Origin: an uncultured Aquabacterium sp.
GTDB lineage: Bacteria > Pseudomonadota > Gammaproteobacteria > Burkholderiales > Burkholderiaceae_C
DNA: 5,339 nt
Direction: 5' to 3'
Assembly: GCA_937923225.1 (NCBI GenBank)
Contig: CALAKR010000269.1
Location: 1-5,339 of the forward strand
In this document: positions 1 to 4,344 of the stretch, one piece after another
Position numbering within the stretch: the stretch's first letter is position 1
Layout: every line of letters starts with the position of its first letter
Translations under genes and position numbers: made by a program
The notes under the pieces: model-generated
Told to the model about the DNA's origin: nothing
Databases searched by the model: none
Seen by the model: only the letters and a program-made list of their open reading frames with translations

Positions 1-1707
1 ACCGGCACCAGCCCGCGTCTGCCAGAAACTGCGCTTCTTTTTCTCGGGCGGGTTGATCACGCCGGCGATGTGGCCCGAGGCGCCCAGCACGAAGGTGGTC
101 GGCCCGCCCACCAACTGTGTGGAGGCGTAGGCGCTGTCCCAGGGCACGATGTGGTCTTCGCGCGAGCCATACACGAAGGTGGGCATGGTCAGGCGGCGCA
201 GGTCCAGCGGTGTGCCACACACTTTCAGGGCGTTGGGCTGCTTGAGCTTGTTCTCAAGGTAGGTGTTGCGCAGGTACCAGCAGTACATCGGGCCAGGCAG
301 GTTGGTGCTGTCGCTGTTCCAGTACAGCAGGTCGAAGGCGGGCGGTGTCTCGCCTTTGAGGTAGTTGCCCACCACGTAGTTCCACACCAGGTCGTTGGCC
401 CGCAGGAACGAGAAGGTGGTCGCCAGCTCACTGCCCTTCATCAGGCCGCCGCCCTGGGGGCTCTGCGCGCCGATGGTGAGCTCACGCATGTGCACCAGGG
501 CTTCGTCCACGAAGACATCGATCGTGCCCGTATTGACGAAATCCAGGAAGGACGTGAGCAGGGTCAGGCTGGCCACGGGGTGTTCGTCGCGCGCGTCGAG
601 CACGGCCAGTGCCGAGGCCAGCAGCGTGCCGCCGATGCAGAAGCCCAAGGCGTTGATCTGCTCGGCGCCGGTGATGTCCTGCACAGCCTGGATGGCGCGC
701 ATCACGCCTTGCTCGGTGTAGTCATCCCAGGTGGCCTGCGCCAGGCTCTCGTCGGCATTGACCCAGCTGACGATGAACACGCGCTGGCCTTGCGACAAGG
801 CGTAGCGCACCAGCGAGTTATCGGGCTGCAGATCGAGGATGTAGTACTTGTTGATGCACGGCGGCACCAGCAGGAAGGGCCGCTCGCGCACTTTCTCGGT
901 CAGTGGCTTGTACTCGATCAACTGGAAGAAGGGGTTCTCGAAGACTACGGTGCCTTCGGTGGTGGCCACGTTGCGGCCCACCTCGAACACGGATTCGTCG
1001 GTCTGCGACATGTGGCCCTGGCGGATGTCGCCCAGCAGGTGCTGGATGCCCTGCTTGAGGCTTTCGCCCTGGGTGTCCAGCGCCAGTTTTTGCGCTTCCG
1101 GGTTGAGCGCCAGGAAGTTGGACGGCGAAGACGCATCCACCCACTGCTGCACGGCGAAGCGCACGCGCTCGCGGGTCTTGTCGTCGCCCTGCAGGCTGTC
1201 GGCCAGCTGCTTGAGCGTGCTGGCGTTGAGCAGGTACATCGAGGCCATGAAGGCCGAGCCGGGCTGGCGCGTCCATTCGGGCGAGGCGAAGCGGCGGTCC
1301 TTCAGCGTGATGGACTCGGGCTGGGTGAGCGCGCGGTTCCACAGATCGGCGGCCTGCTTGAGGTAATCCTGCTGGATCTGTGTAAGGCGATCAGGCGCCA
1401 CGCTCAGACTGGCCACGGATTGCGCCAGCGAGCCGACCTCCTGGGCCACGGTTTCGACAGCATCGACCGCCTGACCAACGGGTGGCAGACCGAACGCGTT
1501 CGCGGCATCCGCCGATTGGGCTTGCGACGCGTTGGCAGCACGGGCACGGGCGGTGCCGGCGGGCTTGTCCTTGATGGGGGACGCGGCCGTGCGTGCGCGC
1601 GGCTGGGGCACGGCCTTCAATGGCGCGGCGGTCGAGGGACCAGTCTTGTCGGACGAAGCAGGCTTCTTGACCGCGGCAGATGCGCGGCGCCGGGGTGTGG
1701 CGGCCAT
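1..1707 (-). CDS. phaC: Class I polyhydroxyalkanoate synthase PhaC (C-terminus cut by window edge)
   Basis: Polymerises (R)-3-hydroxyacyl-CoA, typically 3-hydroxybutyryl-CoA, into polyester storage granules at the granule surface in the cytoplasm, releasing CoA. 569 codons are visible with no stop. The lipase-like box GFCIGGT places the nucleophile at Cys357. Asp518 lies in YGSREDHIVPW and the catalytic His546 in GASGHIAGVINPP. The spacings Cys-Asp 161 and Asp-His 28 equal those of C. necator PhaC1 (C319, D480, H508), which identifies a class I enzyme. By that alignment about 50-60 C-terminal residues lie outside the window. The PhaC N-terminal domain covers roughly residues 140-310, followed by the alpha/beta-hydrolase core. 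Residues 1-75 form a low-complexity tail rich in Ala, Pro, Lys and Arg, so the protein is about 38 residues longer before the active site than C. necator PhaC1. The ATG at 1707 is chosen because a strong AGGAG precedes it. Transcription is leftward, the same direction as pgeF; phaA/phaB or other pha genes may follow outside the window (inference). Confidence 0.96.
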   Translation of the reverse strand, partial: MAATPRRRASAAVKKPASSDKTGPSTAAPLKAVPQPRARTAASPIKDKPAGTARARAANASQAQSADAANAFGLPPVGQAVDAVETVAQEVGSLAQSVASLSVAPDRLTQIQQDYLKQAADLWNRALTQPESITLKDRRFASPEWTRQPGSAFMASMYLLNASTLKQLADSLQGDDKTRERVRFAVQQWVDASSPSNFLALNPEAQKLALDTQGESLKQGIQHLLGDIRQGHMSQTDESVFEVGRNVATTEGTVVFENPFFQLIEYKPLTEKVRERPFLLVPPCINKYYILDLQPDNSLVRYALSQGQRVFIVSWVNADESLAQATWDDYTEQGVMRAIQAVQDITGAEQINALGFCIGGTLLASALAVLDARDEHPVASLTLLTSFLDFVNTGTIDVFVDEALVHMRELTIGAQSPQGGGLMKGSELATTFSFLRANDLVWNYVVGNYLKGETPPAFDLLYWNSDSTNLPGPMYCWYLRNTYLENKLKQPNALKVCGTPLDLRRLTMPTFVYGSREDHIVPWDSAYASTQLVGGPTTFVLGASGHIAGVINPPEKKKRSFWQTRAGAG

Positions 1708-1710
1708 AGG

Positions 1711-1718
1711 TCTCCTCT
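1711..1718 (-). promoter_or_regulatory. Ribosome binding site of phaC
   Basis: Reading the minus strand, AGAGGAGA ends three bases before the ATG at 1707; the core AGGAG has four bases of spacing. It is the clearest Shine-Dalgarno sequence in the window and fixes the phaC start. The other genes have weak or no such sites. The spacing is slightly short but within the working range. Confidence 0.8.
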
Positions 1719-1840
1719 TAGGGCTCTTTCAACGTGAAGGCGTCGTTGAGAGACGCGATATATGCCTGCCTATTCTGGGCCGTTTTTCCTGGGGCAACGA
1801 CACAAGCCCTGGTTTTACGCGGATTTGCCCGATGGTTTGA

Positions 1841-1905
1841 TGACCGCAGACAACAACCCGTGCGATGGCCTTACCGCCCCGTCCTGCCATGACGCACTGC
1901 GGTCA
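1841..1905. repeat. Perfect 9-bp inverted repeat TGACCGCAG / CTGCGGTCA
   Basis: TGACCGCAG at 1841-1849 is the exact reverse complement of CTGCGGTCA at 1897-1905, with 47 bases between the arms; neither end extends the match. The right arm ends two bases before the ATG at 1908. The same 9-mer recurs at 3018-3026. The arms could be paired operator half-sites about 56 bases apart centre to centre (five to six helical turns), or could fold as a long-loop hairpin. No regulator can be named from the sequence. Confidence 0.6.
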
Positions 1906-1907
1906 CA

Positions 1908-2210
1908 ATGACCCCCATGTGGATCGTGGTGATTGCGTGGATGTATGTGGCCGTGATGATGGCGGTGGCCGAAGCGTTCGGCCCGCAGGGCTCCATCCTG
2001 GGCGGCCTGTTCACGCTGCTGCTGTACGGCGTGGCGCCACTGGCCCTGGTGATCTACCTGATGAACACGCCCATGCGGCGACGCCGCTTGCGCGAGGCGG
2101 AAGCCCGGGCCGCTGCGGCCGAGGCCTCAGCCGACTCAGGATCTGTCCAGCCAGATGCAGGCAGCCTGCCGGCCGGTGACGCCGTCGCGCCGGAACGAAA
2201 AGAACCGTGA
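1908..2210 (+). CDS. Small two-helix inner-membrane protein of unknown function
   Basis: A 100-residue protein with no recognised domain. Residues about 4-22 (WIVVIAWMYVAVMMAV) and 30-52 (ILGGLFTLLLYGVAPLALV and following) form two hydrophobic helices joined by a short loop with AFGPQGS. RRRR at 57-60 directly follows helix 2, so by the positive-inside rule the C-terminus, and therefore also the N-terminus, should be cytoplasmic. An Ala/Glu-rich, probably helical stretch (60-76) and a polar disordered tail follow. I recall similar short proteins beginning MW.VVIAWMYV beside pgeF in other Burkholderiales, which supports a real gene. The ATG at 1917 is an equally plausible start because it places Met directly before the first helix; neither ATG has a Shine-Dalgarno sequence. 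The 3' end overlaps the pgeF 3' end by 75 bases on the opposite strand. The function is unknown; the position between pgeF and phaC gives no firm clue. Confidence 0.78.
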   Translation: MTPMWIVVIAWMYVAVMMAVAEAFGPQGSILGGLFTLLLYGVAPLALVIYLMNTPMRRRRLREAEARAAAAEASADSGSVQPDAGSLPAGDAVAPERKEP

Positions 2211-3008
2211 GGCATCGCTGAAGGTGCACCAGTGCCCGCCCGCCACCTGGGTCACCCCCAGCGCAGCCAGCCGGTGCCGCGCCAGCCCTGCCAAATCGGC
2301 CAGCCATTTGCCCGAAGTGCCCACAGGCTTGAACAGCGGTGTGGCCGGCGCTTGCGGATCGACACCGAAGCCCAGCAATACATCCGCCCCGACCTCAAAG
2401 GCAGTCGGGCCGATGCAAGGGCCCAGCCAGGCTTGCAGTTCAGGAGGGGCACTGCCCGTGCCCTCGCACAAGGCCGCCACGCCGGTTTCCAGCACGCCCC
2501 GCTCCGCCATGGCGCCAGCACCCGCCAGGCCACGCCAACCCGCATGCAGGGCCGCCACACCTCGCTGCCCCGGTGCGGCCAGCAGTACGGGCAGGCAATC
2601 GGCCACCATCACCGTGCAGGCCACGCCATGCTCGGTCGTCCAGCTGCCATCAGCCTGTACCGGCTCAGCCGGGTTCCAGGCCTGGCCATTGACCAGCCAG
2701 CCGCCAGCCTCGCTCTGCCCCAGTTGGACCACGCGGTGGCCATGCACCTGGTTCAGCCAGAAGGGATGCGCGCCCAGCGCCTGCGCCAGGGCATGGCGGT
2801 GGGCCGCCACGGTGGTCGGGTCATCGCCGACATGGTCCCCGAGGTTGACATCGTCGTAAGGTGCGTGACTGGGTGCCGGCAACCCATCAGCCAGGCCCGC
2901 TGGCCAGTGGCGCGTGCTCATCCACGCCCGCACCCCGGGTTGCGCAGGCCAGGCCAGGGGGCCAAGAGTGTCATCGGAGATGTCGGTGGTAGCGAGATGC
3001 TCGGTCAT
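2136..3008 (-). CDS. pgeF: Peptidoglycan editing factor PgeF (YfiH / DUF152 laccase-domain family)
   Basis: A cytoplasmic enzyme of 290 residues. Members of this family act on wrongly built peptidoglycan precursors, cleaving UDP-MurNAc that carries L-Ser instead of L-Ala; other members were described as polyphenol oxidases or purine nucleoside enzymes, so the substrate is assigned by family. Motifs in order: NLGDHVGDD (55-63), WLNQVHG (84-90), ADCLPVLLA (136-144), ALHAGWRGL (153-161), LGPCIGPTAFEVG (195-207) and a C-terminal CTFSD...RFFSFRRDG.TGR (261-280). The predicted metal-site triad is His89, Cys138 and His155, all present. Length is slightly above the E. coli protein because of the N-terminal 40 residues and small insertions. 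The ATG at 3008 is supported by an in-frame TGA 18 bases upstream, though it has no good Shine-Dalgarno; a GGAGG lies too far upstream. It is divergent from ubiC and co-directional with phaC. Confidence 0.95.
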   Translation of the reverse strand: MTEHLATTDISDDTLGPLAWPAQPGVRAWMSTRHWPAGLADGLPAPSHAPYDDVNLGDHVGDDPTTVAAHRHALAQALGAHPFWLNQVHGHRVVQLGQSEAGGWLVNGQAWNPAEPVQADGSWTTEHGVACTVMVADCLPVLLAAPGQRGVAALHAGWRGLAGAGAMAERGVLETGVAALCEGTGSAPPELQAWLGPCIGPTAFEVGADVLLGFGVDPQAPATPLFKPVGTSGKWLADLAGLARHRLAALGVTQVAGGHWCTFSDASRFFSFRRDGVTGRQAACIWLDRS

Positions 3009-3017
3009 GGCGTAAAG

Positions 3018-3026
3018 CTGCGGTCA
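3018..3026 (+). repeat. Third copy of the 9-mer CTGCGGTCA
   Basis: It is identical to 1897-1905 and to the reverse complement of 1841-1849. It lies in the pgeF-ubiC gap; seen from pgeF it reads TTGACCGCAG just upstream of the start codon. The flanking bases of the three copies differ, so the shared unit is short. It may be a regulator half-site or coincidence. Confidence 0.45.
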
Positions 3027-3065
3027 AGGAAGCCTCCATGCAGGCTTGGGCCATTGAAAGCGGAC

Positions 3066-3087
3066 AGCCCCTGCCAGGCTCGGGGCT
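3066..3087. promoter_or_regulatory. Short inverted repeat upstream of ubiC
   Basis: AGCCCC (3066-3071) and GGGGCT (3082-3087) are exact reverse complements with a 10-base loop, ending 14 bases before the ubiC ATG. This could be an operator or a leader hairpin. No T-tract follows, so it is not an obvious terminator. In GC-rich DNA a 6-bp match is weak evidence. Confidence 0.25.
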
Positions 3088-3101
3088 AAGATGCCGCCCC
3101 G

Positions 3102-3701
3102 ATGCTACCCCGTTCCTCCCCTCAGACCACGCGCGCCCATGCACGGCGGGCCAAGGCATTGCACTGGCCGGTGCAACCGGTCTCGCCGGCGCTGCGCCGC
3201 TGGCTGAAGGCCCCCGGCTCGCTGACCGCCCGTCTGCGTGCCTTGGGCACCGTACACGTCGAGGTGATGAGCCAGGGCACCAAGCGCCTGTGGCCAGCTG
3301 AGCGCCGCCTGTTGCGGCAGACCAGTGGCCATGTCCGCGAAGTCATCCTGTGCGTGGACGGCCAGCCCATGGTGTGGGCACGCAGCGTGACCACGCCCCG
3401 CGCATTGAAAGGCCCCTGGAAGGCCCTGAAGGGCCTGGGCACTCGCCCCCTGGCCGAACTGCTGTTCAGCCATACCCGGGTTCGACGCGGCCGCCTGGCG
3501 CAACACGCCTGGCAACGCACCGGCCCCCAGCAAGCCCGCGCGCGGCGCGACTGGCAGCGCCTGGCCGGGCAAGCGAACCGCCCCGCCATCACCACCAAGC
3601 CACCGGGCTGGGCCCGCCAATCGGTGTTCTGGCACCACGGGGCGCCCCTGCGGGTGATGGAGTCCTTCGCGCCGTGCATGCGAGCCCGTTTCACCCGTTG
3701 A
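3102..3701 (+). CDS. ubiC: Chorismate pyruvate-lyase (UbiC family)
   Basis: Converts chorismate to 4-hydroxybenzoate and pyruvate in the cytoplasm, the committed step to the ubiquinone ring. The product is 199 residues against about 165 for E. coli UbiC. Diagnostic blocks: LRRWLKAPGSLTARLRALG (31-49) at the N-terminus; VREVILCVDGQPMVWARSV (78-96), matching E. coli REILLCADGEPWLAGRTV; LGTRPLAELLF (112-122); WARQSVF (170-176); and VMESFAP (185-191). The active-site residues by alignment are Arg79 (E. coli Arg76), Leu117 (Leu114) and Glu187 (Glu155), all kept. Residues 123-168, between the LLF strand and WARQS, form an Arg/Gln-rich segment about 29 residues longer than in E. coli, explaining most of the extra length. 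The ATG at 3102 lacks a Shine-Dalgarno sequence; the first 25 residues are not conserved with E. coli, so a later start is possible. It is followed 43 bases later by the Nudix gene and may be cotranscribed with it. Confidence 0.88.
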   Translation: MLPRSSPQTTRAHARRAKALHWPVQPVSPALRRWLKAPGSLTARLRALGTVHVEVMSQGTKRLWPAERRLLRQTSGHVREVILCVDGQPMVWARSVTTPRALKGPWKALKGLGTRPLAELLFSHTRVRRGRLAQHAWQRTGPQQARARRDWQRLAGQANRPAITTKPPGWARQSVFWHHGAPLRVMESFAPCMRARFTR

Positions 3702-3744
3702 GACAGCGGCGATCGCGCCATGGGCATGCTCTACACTGGACACC

Positions 3745-4290
3745 ATGCATTTTTCACGGCGCATCGAGCATTGCCCCATGTGTGGCACCCGGGTCGACCA
3801 TCGCATCCCTGATGACGACAACCGGGAACGAGCCGTGTGCCCCTCCTGCGGGCACATCCAGTATGTCAACCCGCTGAATGTGGTCGGCACCCTGCCCGTG
3901 TGGGGTGATCAGGTCCTGCTGTGCCGCCGAAACATCGAGCCGCGCAAGGGTTACTGGACACTGCCAGCGGGGTTCATGGAACTGGGCGAGACTTGCGAGG
4001 AAGGCGCCCGCCGGGAAACCGATGAAGAAGCCGGGGCTCGCATCGAGATGCAGGGGCTGTACTGCGTGCTGGACGTGGTCAATGCCGGCCAGGTGCACCT
4101 GTTCTACCGCGCGCGCCTGCTGGACACCGATTTCAACCCTGGCCCCGAAACGATCGAGGCCAAGCTGTTCACGGAAGCCGACATTCCCTGGCAGGAACTG
4201 GCCTTCCGGACGGTGAAACTGACCCTGGAGCGCTTCTTCGCCGATCGACGTGCGGGTCAATTTGGCGTGCATTGTGCCGATATCCGCTGA
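3745..4290 (+). CDS. Nudix hydrolase with N-terminal zinc ribbon
   Basis: Hydrolyses a nucleoside diphosphate linked to another group (X), in the cytoplasm with Mg2+ or Mn2+; the true substrate cannot be read from the sequence. Length is 181 residues. A zinc ribbon is formed by Cys10-x2-Cys13 and Cys32-x2-Cys35 (CPMCG and CPSCG), as in the Nudix N-terminal zinc-ribbon family (Nudix_N_2). The Nudix box spans Gly76-Ala98 and fits G-x5-E-x7-R-E-x-x-E-E-x-G-x: Gly76, Glu82, Arg90, Glu91, Glu94, Glu95, Gly97. WTLPAGFMELGET (71-83) is the usual lead into the box. The combination resembles enzymes acting on ADP-ribose, NADH or FAD; plant relatives of this architecture cleave FAD. The start at 3745 keeps the zinc ribbon whole and has a weak GGA four bases upstream; TACACT at 3732-3737 could be a -10 box. 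It lies between ubiC and the secretion gene, and a link to either is not evident. Confidence 0.93.
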   Translation: MHFSRRIEHCPMCGTRVDHRIPDDDNRERAVCPSCGHIQYVNPLNVVGTLPVWGDQVLLCRRNIEPRKGYWTLPAGFMELGETCEEGARRETDEEAGARIEMQGLYCVLDVVNAGQVHLFYRARLLDTDFNPGPETIEAKLFTEADIPWQELAFRTVKLTLERFFADRRAGQFGVHCADIR

Positions 4291-4308
4291 CGACACTGTT
4301 GACTCTCA

Positions 4309-4335
4309 GCGCGATGTTCCCGCCATGGAACGCGC
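4309..4335 (+). promoter_or_regulatory. Bulged hairpin upstream of the secretion transporter gene
   Basis: GTTCC (4316-4320) pairs with GGAAC (4327-4331) around a six-base loop. The stem extends through GCGC (4309-4312) with GCGC (4332-4335) if the three bases GAT (4313-4315) bulge out, giving nine base pairs in all. It lies between the Nudix stop (4290) and the ATG at 4345, ending nine bases before that ATG. It may affect translation initiation, or act as an operator or a weak terminator; there is no T-run after it. Confidence 0.35.
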
Positions 4336-4344
4336 CACAGGCTC

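Larger units (their letters stand above)
1708..1907. promoter_or_regulatory. Divergent intergenic region between phaC and the small membrane protein gene
   Basis: This 200-base gap must hold the start signals for leftward phaC and rightward transcription from 1908, unless phaC is read through from pgeF. It is more AT-rich than the flanking genes. For phaC a weak candidate on the minus strand is TTGCCC (1792-1797) with ATAGGC (1768-1773), 18 bases apart; a TATATC box lies at 1757-1762 without a good partner. A 5-bp inverted repeat GCGTC/GACGC sits at 1740-1756. The region also holds the 9-bp inverted repeat listed separately. I found no convincing promoter for the rightward gene and no convincing sigma-54 site. 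The promoter calls are guesses from consensus only. Confidence 0.4.
3009..3101. promoter_or_regulatory. Divergent intergenic region between pgeF and ubiC
   Basis: This 93-base gap separates two divergent genes and should contain promoters for both. It holds a third copy of CTGCGGTCA (3018-3026), ten bases from the pgeF ATG, and a hairpin at 3066-3087. TAAGAT at 3087-3092 resembles a -10 box nine bases before the ubiC ATG. If used, the ubiC mRNA would be nearly leaderless, which fits the absence of a Shine-Dalgarno there. No good -35 element matches it (GACAGC at 18 bases spacing is poor). All promoter readings here are tentative. Confidence 0.35.

Noticed and set aside
70..1737. A 555-codon open frame on the plus strand opposite phaC
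   Set aside because: It is antisense to an unmistakable PhaC with all catalytic residues. Its translation is a His/Gln/Gly/Val-rich product without recognisable domains, as expected for a shadow frame in GC-rich DNA.
1740..1756. Inverted repeat GCGTC/GACGC upstream of phaC as a terminator or operator
   Set aside because: Only five base pairs with a seven-base loop and no T-tract; such matches are frequent by chance in this composition.
1865..2179. Alternative 104-codon plus-strand frame overlapping the small membrane protein
   Set aside because: The frame at 1908 gives two clean hydrophobic helices followed by positive charges, whereas this frame gives a Gly/Arg/Pro-rich sequence without structure.
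2232..3089. Plus-strand open frames of 285 and 234 codons opposite pgeF (the second at 2155-2859)
   Set aside because: The minus-strand frame carries every PgeF motif. The antisense products are Arg/Pro/Ser-rich with no domain.
3708..3720. GCGATCGC palindrome between ubiC and the Nudix gene as a regulatory site
   Set aside because: An isolated 8-bp GC-rich palindrome with no second copy or promoter context; chance is the simpler explanation.
3105..3890. Minus-strand open frames of 261 and 201 codons opposite ubiC and the Nudix gene
   Set aside because: UbiC and Nudix motifs are on the plus strand, and the antisense frame runs across both genes and their gap, which is typical of a composition artefact.
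4299..4327. TTGACT at 4299-4304 as the -35 box of a promoter for the secretion gene
   Set aside because: The position 17 bases downstream reads GCCATG, which is nothing like a -10 box.
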